Part shown: piece after piece, positions 21,887-32,690 of the stretch
Layout: every line of letters begins with the position of its first letter
Numbering within the stretch: position 1 is the stretch's first letter
Assembly: GCA_036346205.1 (NCBI GenBank)
Contig: JARFJB010002009.1
Location: 910,001 to 974,000, forward strand
Direction of reading: 5' to 3'
Length of the DNA stretch: 64,000 nucleotides
Source: Vesta saturnalis
Lineage: Eukaryota > Arthropoda > Insecta > Coleoptera > Lampyridae
Notes under the pieces: generated by a model
Database searches by the model: none
Seen by the model: the letters and a program-made list of their open reading frames with translations, nothing else
What the model was told of the DNA's origin: nothing
Program-made: the position numbers and the translations under genes

Positions 21887-21930
<44 letters not shown>
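21887..21930. repeat. (TA)n microsatellite abutting a mariner end
   Basis: About 44 bp of TA dinucleotides ending exactly at CAGGGTTTCTATAAAAG, the left end of the following mariner-like element. TA is the target duplication of that superfamily. Confidence 0.95.
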
Positions 21931-21933
<3 letters not shown>

Positions 21934-22705
21934 GGTTTCTATAAAAGAACTCCGGGGTTTTAAAAATTCATATATTAATAACTGTAGAAGATGCAGAAAT
22001 GTAATGAATATTTCCGAAACGATTAGCTCATCAAATTTTACTCATACCAATTGGGAATGTTTTAATCAACAGTTGGCAGCGCTTCGGAGCGTTGATCTTG
22101 AAACAACGTAGCGACTGTCAGTGACTCAGTCCCGTCTGGATTGCCGCGCTATGGCTACGCCGCAACAAAAGCTCAATGTGTTATTTGGCTTATAGAAACT
22201 AATTCTGTTACTGTACAAAGAAACTTTCGACGTAATTACGGTGTTGATCCGCCTACGGACAAAACAATTCGCCAATGGTTAAGTGCTTTCAAGGAAACAG
22301 GAAGTGTTTTAAAACAAAAGTCAACGGGTAGGCCGCGTGTGTCATAAGTGAATGAGGACAGAATCCGAGCTTCATGTCTTCGAAGCCCTAAGAAATCGTT
22401 AACAAGACGCAGTCTGAAGTTGGGATTACCGAGATCAACGGTTCATAAGGTAATTCATAAAAGACTTCGTTTAACTGCTTACAAGATCCAACTGTTACAC
22501 CACATTAAACTAGCAGACAATATTAAGAGATTTGACTTTGCTGTTTCTATTCTACACAAAATTGAAGAAAATAATGATTTTTAAAACTGTTATTTTCAGT
22601 GATGAAGCTACTTTTCATGTGAAAGGGACTGTAAACAGACATAATTGCAGAATATGGGGTTCGCAGCCGCCCCATGAGTTTATTCAGTATGAACGTGGCG
22701 AATAT
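21931..22705 (+). pseudogene. Mariner-like element, 5' end and transposase N-terminal half
   Basis: Starts with a TIR-like CAGGGTTTCTATAAAAGAA. An ATG near 22151 opens MATPQQKLNVLFGL. After a frameshift the plus strand reads IWLIETNSVTVQRNFRR and NYGVDPPTDKTIRQWL (first helix-turn-helix), a stop at 22345, then ASCLRSPKKSLTRRS, LGLPRSTVHKVI (second helix-turn-helix), LQLLHHIKLADNIKRF-like sequence, and VIFSDEATFHVKGTVNRHN (about 22575-22640), which holds the first catalytic Asp (SDEATF), then IWGSQPPHEF. It is cut off at about 22705 by the jockey-like relic. The second half and right TIR were not found. Confidence 0.8.
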
Positions 22706-23640
22706 CAATGCTGATATTCCCCACAGGTCCATCACAGTTTGCGCCTGAACGAGCGCCGCTGCCACCTTACGGATGACAGGTAGGGCCTTCTTCATATCGA
22801 GACCTCCGAGGAGGCCCAATATGGCATCGAAGCCTAAGGCGGGTTGGGCAGGCGGGTAACGACAGCGGCGGGAGCCGTTCTCGGTACTTCCGCCTTCTCA
22901 ACCTTGCCTGCTGTCGCTCGTGCGTAACTGACCGCGCTAAAGAAGGCGTTGCCGTTGGCGGTGCCCTCTTCGGTCGCTGTGGTACTTCCATCTTCTTCCG
23001 TTGTGGAGGCCGAGGGAACTTCGGGCAGCCTGTAGCTAGCGGGTGGTCACCACCACAGTTAACACACTTAGCCCGGTCTGTACGGGGTTTCGTACATTCT
23101 TTGGGTGGTGATCTTCAGCGCACTTTACACAGCGTGCTGCCGCCCTGCGGACAGAAACCTTGACACCGGTGACACTGCCCGATGCCAGATTTCCGCCGCT
23201 AATCCTCTACAGTCACGCGGAGGCGGGCGAGGTGCTTCACCTCCGGATCTTCTTGTTGTGTTCCTCAGTCGGCAGCTCTAACATCACGAGGGGGATCGGG
23301 CGTCCTTACTGCTTCATCCTGTAAACAGAAAGTACATTAACGTTTTGCAATTTTAGCTCTGAGCTAACGTCAACCTCGGTTAGTTCTACGGGCACGCCAC
23401 GTATCACCACCTTAGTCAATCGCTCGCTTTTTGCCTGATAAGTGTGGTATGGAGTAAGACCCTGGCTCTCCTGAAGGCGATCTGTTGTCGGTCCATTTCT
23501 CAGGAGAACGCAACCCAGTTCTCCTTCTGACGAAGGATTACCGGAGGCACTTTCTCCCTCGTGTCCTCTTGTGTCGTCTGCTCCATAGCTGCAGGGCTGT
23601 CGATGAAGGGTTCAGGGCGTCTTAACAAAGTGGTTTCAAA
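22706..23640 (-). pseudogene. Jockey-like ORF1 (gag-like) relic, copy 1
   Basis: Minus strand, start side near 23640. It reads KVPPVILRQKENWVAFS (about 23500-23560), then VVIRGVPVELTEVDV-like sequence (about 23360-23420), then zinc-knuckle blocks CVKCAEDH and CVNC-GGDHP-like sequence (about 23020-23130), then a basic/Pro-rich stretch and LGLLGGLDMKKALPVI (about 22770-22820). This is the PRE_C2HC plus CCHC arrangement of jockey-clade ORF1 proteins, which bind the element RNA. Several frameshifts are present. GC content is clearly higher than in the surroundings. No ORF2 (endonuclease/RT) follows, as in copy 2 at 36116-37893. Confidence 0.75.
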
Positions 23641-24400
23641 ATGATTTTTCCATAAAAATAGTACAAAGCAAAAGTCAAACATTAGATATGTTATATCGTT
23701 GTATTTGCACTTTTTTCCTTCATTCGAAGACATAACAATCTAATATGGCGTCCATGAGAAAATACAAAGTTGACTGCTGCGCAGAAGAAACCGAATAACC
23801 TAGAGCATGATCATTACTGCTTTTAAATAGACACACACTAAATTTCAAACTCCTATCTATCATAGAAATATTGAAAAAATTAAAAATTGGCACATTTTTA
23901 TTTTTTGCTCATATCTAGCAAGCCACGGATTTTTTTCAAATAGGAAGATTTGTTCTCAGATGCCTCTATAATCCTGCAACTTGTGTCTCATTTAACCGAC
24001 TCTGTATCACGTACCATTTCAAAGATAGCAATAGTGGTATCACCAATAGGAGCCACCCGGTATGTATTGTATCGGCCCCAATTAACGTGATTATGATTAT
24101 TCAAACACGTTAACAGTGGTTTTCGTCCACTTTATTAAAAATAGCAAATTCATAAGACAAGTATTACAAACTAAACACTTAAATTTTTACCACTAATCCT
24201 CCCATACTTAACATTTCGCGCCAATTTAACCAGCTTTCGTTTACGAAGCAGATATTTTTGTAACGTGTGCGTGGTGAGAGGTGCGCCTTTCTAAAGATTT
24301 CTTAGTGAGCACCTCCTAGGGAAATAGTTCATATCTGTGAATTAATTAAACTTAAACGTAAATGTTTTTTTTAAGTTAATAATATGTTGAGCTTATATGA
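23641..24400. other. Unassigned sequence, possible MITE end at 24045-24065
   Basis: AT-rich. GGAGCCACCCGGTATG at about 24050-24065 looks like an outward TIR of TACCGGGTGGCTCC type, but no left partner was found. No coding signal. Confidence 0.4.
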
Positions 24401-26479
24401 TGTAGCGTCCCCCAGGTACCCTATCTTGAAAAGTGTAATTTGAACTTATTTGCAATAATGCAAATTCAAGAACAAAACAATCGCTAAGTGATTTATCTTG
24501 ACTTTACTGACAACAATGTTACTATTACTCAAATTAATTGTTTGCCTTACTTTGACTTTCCTGATATTTAATTACTCGCAAACCTCAAATCTGATCAAAC
24601 GAATTGGCCGGCTAGTGGTAGGTACGTTGTGCTATTTGAATTAGATATGCTGTATGAGGTTAAGTGTCGCATCATGTGGGGCAGGTAAACAATGAAACTA
24701 CTCAAATTAAAATTGAGAGATTTTCGCAATGATGGTTCAACCCGTTAATGTAACTATTCTGGGAATGAACCACCAATTTAATCCACTTTATTCAGAAATA
24801 TAATAATTGCACAAGTTCATTAATAAACCAAATAACACAAAAAACAATGAAAGGGTTAAATATATAACAAAACACCATTAAGTCCGGTTAAAGTGCGTAC
24901 AAAATTATATCATTAAGAAAAAAATAAATAAGCAGTTTAGTTACACATACACTCAATAAAAAAAAACATGTAGTCACACCCACAATTGTGTCATAAATAA
25001 TCAGAATAAAAATCGTAACACCACATCATGTGGCCATTTAAAGCCAATCATGCCGGTATTTAAGTAAATAAGCACATAAAACAATAAGACAAATTACGGT
25101 ACATATAAAATACAACAACAGTAAAATTGCACAGGTGATAATAAGGTAAAGGCAAGGACAAAATAAAATAACAATTGTTTAGTGACTACTAAAGCACAAA
25201 ATAGATACGTAAAATTACAATAAATTGCATATAAATTAGTTCGCAGGCAAACAATTCTACTTAAACAAACTGACTCAAAATAAACTAAACAAAGCCTTAC
25301 TAAGTTGTAAATACATCATAACATCGTGACCGATATATAAGTTTGAGTGCGTCAGAAAAATACAGCACCCCTTTCTCAGATTATACATTCATCTATACAA
25401 CAATAAAAACAATAAAAATAAAATTCGAGGTATATTATGGTAATCTGAACCCGGCAATATGTAAACACTTGGCAATTGCCCATTACAATTAGTAACCAAG
25501 GATTTTCCTGTACCCTTGGAGTCTCTTTTATTTTAGCAGATTTCAGCTTAATGAGCCCGCGTATAAATGAGATACCTATACAAGACACTGTTTGATTTTT
25601 TAATACGTTATATAGGCTTGTAAAGTGATTTGCTGCGAGCTTTCATTTATATAAAAATAGCTACTTACACTTGAGTATATTCCCTTTAGTTAAACACTTT
25701 ACCACCAACACGACGAATGAACATACGCGGTTTATAACTCGGCTCCGCGACGATTAATTACAGATTAATTTTTGGAAAAATTTACATTAAAACATACACA
25801 AAAAGAAAAGAACGAATTAGTGTTTTAGTTTTGCTAAAACGTACACGACAAAATATTTATAAATCGAACGGTTTACAACGGGAGTTTCTAATTAAAACAA
25901 ATCAAAGCGTCCGTCTCAATCAAGATTTCAACAGCAACTCCCTTTTTCTCTGATTTCAAACTATATTTACCCCCGAAAATCAACCCCAGTTTTTTAAAAG
26001 TAATACAAAAACAAGGAACTATTACGTTGGAACAAAGTCATATTTATTATTGCACGACATCTTAATTTTATAAATATCCATTCGTCCGTAACAAGGGCTA
26101 CATTTAGATCTCAAGTTTCAACGTACCAAACAAAGATCCCTTTGGATTTGCGCTGTGCTCAACCGTAATTAATTATTAAATCAATGGAATTTTTACATCA
26201 ACAGTGCGCGTATAGAAATTTTCAACCATTCGTCACGCCAGTTTTTCTACCCAATATATGTTTTCTTTTTTTGTTCAACCTTTACTCAAATATCAGTTAC
26301 AAACATTCCCATACTTCTTACATAAAAATACATAAAATAAAATATTCCGAAAACATTTGCAAATTACGACGTATTACAAAGATATCAAAAATCCACTAAT
26401 TACCTTTGTATCGCGGTAACAATGGAGATTTGACAAATGTTTATTACAATAATAAAATTTTTGCGGTCCGCTACCTACA
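24401..26479 (+). mobile_element. Solo LTR, copy 1 (2.08 kb)
   Basis: Begins TGTAGCGTCCCCCAGGTACC and ends GGTCCGCTACCTACA, so it has TG...CA termini with a short inverted pair (TGTAG and CTACA). Collinear with copy 3 (55520-57699) and with the reverse complement of copy 2 (27433-29470). No open frame is conserved among the three copies, as expected for an LTR. Flanking bases are ATGA on the left and ATAC on the right, so a duplication is not clear here. Confidence 0.7.
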
Positions 26480-26959
26480 ATACTATTGTCATAAAATGCA
26501 TAAATATAGAATTTTTAGTTATTTTTTGGGTGGCGGTCAACTGGTTTAATTAAGTTGAAAGATCTGGAACACTGGTACTGTGGCAGGATCTGTAACAAAC
26601 AAAATACACCCACGTACCACACAAAATTAAAAAACACCGAACGGGTTTCGATATGTACGCTAACACCATCAGCGGTCGACTGGGGTTTAATAATTAAAAT
26701 GGCTCAACCCTTTCCCTGCAATAAGACGGGAAACGTGACTGTTCAAAAAGCGCCAGAGGAAGGGGCGAATTTCTGTTTTCTGGATCATCACCACTCTTTA
26801 TGGTATAGGATTTTATTTTTATTTTGTGAAAGTTCTTAATTCCAAATTATGTTGCATAATTTTATTTAAATACTGGCGATGAGCGCGTAAAATAGTATAT
26901 ATTTTTTCCAGATGGCTACCAAATAGGTAAAAGTAAATAAAACACAAAAATTGTTTAAC
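26480..26959. other. Region between LTR copy 1 and the pogo-type transposase
   Basis: Possibly the 5' non-coding part of the pogo-type element. A 94-codon open frame at 26555-26839 shows no family pattern. No primer-binding site follows LTR copy 1, which argues against an internal retrotransposon region here. Confidence 0.45.
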
Positions 26960-27432
26960 AACTCGAAGGAGAATCTTAATCTTGCTTTAAAACTATAAGA
27001 GATGGTACTATGTGCATTGGATCTGCCGCAAAGTACTATATTGTACCTATAAGCACCATCTAGAATAGAATTTGTGGGAAAACGCTAGGCAAACTGGTCC
27101 ACAGCCAATTATGACTTATGGGAGAGAACCGGATAAAAGATTGAGTTATAAGTCTTGCAAAATGTGTACTTCCTACAAAAAAACATGAATTGGTAGAAAC
27201 GGTGACAATGGAAAAATAGAATGCTGTAAAAACAAGCAACCTGGCAAAAAATGGTATCTGGGTTTTCTAAGACGGCAGTATTCCCTCCAAATCATTAATA
27301 GCGAACAGAAAATTGGGTATTATGTAAATCAGTGGGTGGATTTGCAATTATTTTAAACAATGGGTTCATAATATGATTATAAGACCAATCATATTATTTA
27401 TTGACGGGCATAGGTCGCACTTAAATATATAT
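26960..27432 (+). pseudogene. Pogo/Tigger-like transposase relic, N-terminal part
   Basis: Reads ENLNLALKTIRDGTMCIG then SAAKYYIVPISTI (about 26970-27060, a pipsqueak-type helix-turn-helix in its expected place), then in frameshifted segments WQKMVSGF/KKWYLGFLRR-type sequence (about 27245-27275) and IRPIIFIDGHRSHLNI-like sequence (about 27375-27430), the DGH..H block that carries a catalytic Asp of the DDE_1 fold. The gene is cut at 27432 by LTR copy 2 and continues at 29471. Confidence 0.7.
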
Positions 27433-29470
27433 TATAAGTAGCGGATCGCGAAAATTTTACTATTGTAATAAACGTTTGTCAAATCGCCATCTTACCGCGA
27501 TAGAAAAGATCATTAGTGGATTTTTAATATCTTGATAATATGTCGTAATTTGCTAATGTTTTCAAAATATTTTATTTTATATATTTTTTATAAGGAATGT
27601 GGGATTGTTTGTAACTAATATTCGGCTGAGGGTTGAAAAACACATGTTGGGGTTTAACGGGCCTGTGTACGCTTAAGAACTGCTTTACTGAAGGGGCGTA
27701 ACGAATCATTGGAAATTCGTATGTGCACATTCTTGATGTAAAAATGTCACTAGTTAGTAATTAATTGCAATCAAAGACGTTTTTGTTTGGTACTTGGAAA
27801 CTCCAGACCTAAATGTTTGTTACGGACTAATGCATATTTTTCAAATTAAGACGTCGTTCAAAAATTAATATGAAACTGTTCTAGCATAATTAATTTCTTG
27901 TTTTTTAATACTTTTGGAAAATGGTGGTTGATTCCGGGAGTAAATGTAGTTAGCTTTGAAATCAGCGGAAAGGCAGTTACAGTTAGAGTGTCGGTGGAGC
28001 CCGATCGAGAGGGTTAATTAAATACCTTCGTTGTAAACAGTTTGCCTTTAAAATAATTCTTGTGTTAGTTTTAATGTGTTTTTCAAATATTAATCTATAA
28101 ATAACAGTCAGTTAGACCGCGTATGTTAACGATTTGTGTCTGTGATCGATTAAGGGAAGTAGTGTAAGTAGGTATTTTTATATAAACTAAGGCTGTCAGA
28201 AAATAATTCTACAAGCCTAGATAACCTATTAAAAATCGAGCATTGCCTTGAAAAGATATCTTATTCGCACGTGAGCTCCTTAAGCTAAAAGCTGCTAAAA
28301 TAAAAGACAGTACAGGGTTCCCTCATAATGGTATTGATGTGAATTAGCATTATTGTTTATTGTTTATATTCATATTTGTGTAGAGGTGGGCTGGTGAACG
28401 GATACATAATACCGCTTTGGTTATTAATTGTAAAACGCAATTTCCGACTGGGTACACACTCCCGGACCAGATAACCATTAAACACCTCGAATTTTATTTT
28501 TATTGTTTTTATTTGTTGTATAGATGAATGTGTAAGCTGAGAAAGGGGAACTGTATTTTTCTAACGCACTCAAATTTATATATCGGTCACGATGTTGTGA
28601 CCTACTTATAACTTACTTTTGTAAGGCTTTGTTTTAATCAGTTGTTAGGTAGAATTGTTTGCCTGCGAACTGATTTCTCTTTATATGCAATTTATTGTCA
28701 TTTTTTCATATGCATTTTGTGCTTTAGTGGTCAGTAAACAATTGTATACGTGTAAATTCCTTGTCTATTTTCTTTTGTCCTTTTCTTTACCTTATTTTCA
28801 CCTGTGCAATTTTACTGTTGTATTTTATATGTACCGTAATTTGCTTTATTGTTTTTAGTGCTTATCTACTTAAAAACCGGCATGATTGGTTTTAAAGGGC
28901 CACGTGTTTAGTATTATGATTTTTATTTTGATTATTTATGACACTGCATGGGGTTTCTTTTTTTTTATTGTGTTTGTGTGTAACTAAACTGCCTTTTATT
29001 TATTTTCCTCTTAATTTTATAATTTTGTACCCACTTTAACCTGATTTAATGGTGTTTTGTTCCGTATTTAACCCCTTCTTTGGTTTTATTGGCGGTTCTT
29101 TCCCACAATAGTACATTAACGGGCTGAACCACCATTGCGTAAAGCTTGTTGATTTTAATTTGAGTAGTTTCTTTTTTTTACCTGCCTATCTAATTCAGAT
29201 AACACAACGTACCTACCACTAGACGGCCACTTCGTTTGATCAGATTTGAGGTTTGCGAGTAATTAAATATCAGACTTGTAAATAAATTCTATTCTTTCAA
29301 TTATTGTCAGGAAAGTCTATGTAAGGCAAGCAATCAATATGAGTAACAGTAATATTATGGTCAGTCAAGTCAAGATAAACCACTTAGCGATTGTTTTGTT
29401 CTTGAATTTTCATTCTTGCAAATAAGTTCAAATTATACTTTTCAAGATAGGGTACCTGGGGGACGGTATA
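27433..29470 (-). mobile_element. Solo LTR, copy 2 (2.04 kb, inverted)
   Basis: Reverse complement of copy 1 over its full length. Its termini are slightly decayed (TATACCGTCCCCC at the 5' end, CTACTTATA at the 3' end). Flanked by ATAT on both sides (27429-27432 and 29471-29474), a 4-bp target duplication. It splits a pogo/Tigger-like transposase, whose reading resumes after it. With copy 1 it forms a 5-kb imperfect palindrome with a spacer of about 950 bp. Confidence 0.8.
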
Positions 29471-29920
29471 ATATTTGAGTGAGTTTTTGTGAAAAAATTG
29501 GAATCATTTTTTATGCACTACCTCTAAACACAATATACATACTAGCTGGTGTCAACGTATTTAGGCCGTTGAAACATCAATGGTAGATTACGGTTAGAAT
29601 GTGGCAAAGTAACAGAACGATGCCAATATATCCGTCGCAAAAAGTAACTTCTGTCAAGTATTTCAACGTGTGCTGAATCAACCATGTATTAAAAGGGATT
29701 TCGTAAATGCGGCGTTTTTTCTTTAAATCCGGACAATGCTGATTTTAGTAAATATGTAAAAAATGAATTGGAGAAGAAAGACACATATCATGTTAACCAG
29801 GTAGAGAAAAAAAAGTTGAATTAGATAAAAAGAATCATTAAAATTTAAATTAATCGATAACGGATTAGTACAAGCATCATTTAGGAAGCAATAGACGAGA
29901 TAGAGTGTGATGATACGAAT
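29471..29920 (+). pseudogene. Pogo/Tigger-like transposase relic, C-terminal part
   Basis: Directly after LTR copy 2 the plus strand reads FCEKIGIIFYALPLNT, then an ILAGVNVFRPLKHQW block (LQP.DV..F..LK..W in relatives, with the third catalytic residue as D in that motif, missing or shifted here), then RMWQSNRT, and GFRKCGLFPLNPDN-like sequence shifted by one base (about 29700-29735). This is the normal C-terminal order for jerky/Tigger-type transposases, so the piece continues 26960-27432. Confidence 0.7.
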
Positions 29921-30390
29921 GTTTCCGGTGAACACTTAGATACAACTTCTGTTTCCAATCCTCTGCAGTCTTCATATAACGTAAATATTATAAGTAACAT
30001 TATCCTTAATAGCCACAATAAATAGTGAGTTACATAGCCAAACGAATCAGTTTAGAAATTGGAACGTAAACTTAATTAACATAACGCATCAATTAAAAAA
30101 AATCCAATCATGTCTAAAATACCCAAGGGTAGTTATAATTAAATTTTATTCGCTGAGTAGATAAGCAAAAGTTTTGAAAGGTTTACGTAATACATCTGCG
30201 AAAGAACTTAGCCGTATGTGTGAATGATTCACTGTGGATCAAAGATGGAAAAAATTATTTATGCAAATTTAATGATGAACCGGCACCGGCAACTTGTGTG
30301 AAAAAAAGAATCCCTTCTTCTTCGAGTGCCTTCTCCTATCGGAGGTTGGGAATTATAACAGCAATTCTTATTTTCGACACTACTGCTCTA
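29921..30390. other. Unassigned, possibly 3' part of the pogo-type element
   Basis: AT-rich with short Ser/Thr-rich open stretches (SVSNPLQSSYN near 29955) typical of transposase tails. No clear terminal repeat seen. Confidence 0.4.
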
Positions 30391-30394
30391 AACA

Positions 30395-31790
30395 GTTCTA
30401 CAGAGGAGCAAATGTACCATCCCGTAATTTTTTTAACCAGGAAGTCCTTCGTCTTCCTGCGTTCCTCTTTCCTGCTATTTTTCCTTGTATGATTAACTGT
30501 TGCAGATGATAGTTTTCTCCACGCATAATATGTCCGAAATATTCTAGTTTTCGTCTATTTATTATGTTAACCAGTTCTCGTTCTTTATCTACCAGATGTA
30601 AGACTTCCTCATTCGTCTTTCTTTTTGTCCATGATATTCTTAGTATACGTCGATATATCCATAATTCGAAGGCTTGTATTTTGTTTATTTCTCTTTTCTT
30701 TAATCTCCATGCCTCCATACCATAAAAAAAGAACACAAAAGGCGTAACATCTCTCGAATTTTATTCATATTTCTATGTTTATATCTTTATTACGTAGTAG
30801 ATGTTTCATTTTAATGAAGGCAGTCTTCGGTGTCTATCCGTACGCCTATTTCTTCTGTTTGGTCATTATTTTCGTTTGATCATATGATCCGCTGATTATA
30901 TTAAGTCGATCCATCATCCATTGAAGATCCCAGATGTCATTTGCTAGCATTACGGTATCATCGGCGTATCTAATATTATTTATGGGTATTGCGTTGATTA
31001 CTATTCCACCTGTTCCTCCTTCTAGTGCTTACTGAAATATCGCTCCGTAATATAAGTTTAACATCAAGGGCGATAGCACATACCCTTGCTTCACTCTTCT
31101 TTGATGCTGAATAATTCGTATATCATGCTCGACAATCTGTTCGGTCTTGAGTATTTCTATTAGTCGTTGGTGTTAAACCCTGTCAAATGCCTTTTTCATA
31201 ATCGACTAGGCATCTATATTCATATCTAGGCATCTTTGTAGCAAGACGTTAATTCCATATAATGCATCTCTAGTTCCTAGCCCCTTTACAAATCCAGACT
31301 GCTTGTCGCTGATTTCTTCCTCTAACTTTTTATATATTCTCATGTGTATTATCTCTAAGAAGATTTTAAGCGTGTGGTATATATGTCCTATAGTTCTATA
31401 TTTTGCGCAGTCTTTCGCATTATTGTTTTTAAGTAATCACAAATGTCGGCTTTAACTATTCTCGATGTATTTCACCAGTCTTATATATTTCATTAAATAG
31501 ATCTACATCGTCACCTTTTATTAACTTTATGATTTTGATAGAGAATGTTCTCTTCAGCTCTGTTGTCTGTAAGTAACTCCTTTATATATTCTTCCCATTT
31601 GTTCATCCTCCGTTTAGGATCTAGGATTATTTTACCATCTTTTTCTTTTAATAAGCCATATTGTTTATTTTTACCTATACCTTCATATGTATTGTAAAGG
31701 TATCGTGATTCGATTGTAACATTTCTATTTCTTTACATTTTTATGTCATGTTCTTTTCTGTTGCTTCTTTTTTTTATCTGAAAAAAGAAA
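30395..31790 (-). pseudogene. Non-LTR (LINE) reverse-transcriptase relic, 3' half
   Basis: Minus strand. The last part, 30736-30398, is open and reads YGMEAWRLKKREINKIQAFE, then LWIYRRILRISWTKRKT, KLEYFGHIMRGENYH, QGKIAGKRNAGRRRTSWLKK, the conserved C-terminal region of arthropod endonuclease-reverse-transcriptase ORFs. Upstream, broken stretches keep RT blocks: LKIF/LLRDNTHENI-type sequence, AVWICKGARN (F.FVKG.GT in relatives, about 31280), YEYRCLVDYEKGI (VDYEKAF block, about 31195), and a YADDTVML-type block seen as IRRRYRNAS in a shifted frame (about 30955). The element is 5'-truncated and full of stops. I do not assign a clade. Confidence 0.75.
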
Positions 31791-32065
31791 ACCTAATTTT
31801 CGGCATATTTGGAGTTTCAATGTTCTTTGTGCCGTTCAAAATAATCAAATTTTAGATGTGCATGTTTACGATGGCAACTTGTCGAGTAGGTTATTTATTC
31901 TAAAGGAATGAATATTTCCTCTCTTGTGCAGCAGGAAAATCATAATCTACATGGTGGTCCACCTAATGTGATTCTGTACCTTATCTCGAAACCTGTGGTA
32001 GCTACAGACAAAATTTAAATGGGAAGTAATGCATTTTTTGTTTTTTGTAATTTTTGTGTGTACAG
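31791..32065. other. Unassigned spacer
   Basis: No coding signal. A segment near 31975-32040 (ACCTTATCTCGAAACCTGTGG...AATTTAAATGGGAAG) recurs inverted near 44955-45020, so it is part of a dispersed repeat. Confidence 0.5.
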
Positions 32066-32560
32066 GGTGTTCAGTTTTTCTTCGATTTAAACCAGCTTTT
32101 TTGTTTTAAATGTAATACCCTATATATTATAGCATATTCTTATTCTGCACTAAATTTGGAATATTTTTTATTGATATATGTATATCAACATTCCTTATAG
32201 TTTTTGAGTATTTATTGTTTAAACCTTTTTTTTTTTGTAAAAATGCAGTATTTAAAAAAAAACTAATTGAATTGAATGTGAAATAATTTTACATATCAAT
32301 CAACGGATAATAGTACTAATACTTTTTAGTAAGTTTATTGCTTAGTAATCTACAGGGTGTTGTGAATAATATGCCAAAAATGTCAATGTTCAAACATGAA
32401 TATCGTATTTATTTTAAATAGAACACCCTATATATTTTATTTTGTTGCGAATGTCTATCATTTAATGTATATATGTCACATTTCGAAAATGTGTAGTTTT
32501 GAAGTTTGACAATTTTCTAGCTTACTTGCCCTTAAATGTAATATTGAAATAGTAAAATTC
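32066..32560 (+). repeat. MITE-like repeats with TACAGGGTG ends
   Basis: Two TACAGGGTGTT starts (about 32063 and 32352) with inward- or outward-facing CACCCTATATAT partners. The stretch 32130-32540 recurs as reverse complement at 39795-40141, including ATCAACGGATA.TAGTACTAAT and AACTATAAGGAAT-type blocks. Confidence 0.75.
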
Positions 32561-32690
32561 AAAGTTAGCTGTATTTATCAAATGCGGATCTAGGATTGTT
32601 GAGGTTAACGCAGGTGCATATTAATTGTCAGTTTATATTTATGTAAAACACGATGGCATACAGTGTAAATGAACGATTGAATTTATAATA

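Noticed and set aside
22767..22991. Minus-strand frame starting MEVPQRPKRAPPTATPS as a separate gene
   Set aside because: It lies inside the jockey-like ORF1 relic and is a frameshifted Pro/Arg-rich reading of that GC-rich stretch.
26555..26839. 94-codon frame between the two LTRs as gag
   Set aside because: No zinc knuckle or capsid pattern, no primer-binding site after LTR copy 1, and the neighbouring sequence is a pogo-type transposase.
24401..29470. A single long-TIR DNA transposon or foldback made of two 2-kb inverted arms
   Set aside because: Copy 3 stands alone with its own CTGT duplication, copy 2 has its own ATAT duplication and interrupts a transposase, and termini are TG...CA. 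Two independent solo LTR insertions explain this better.
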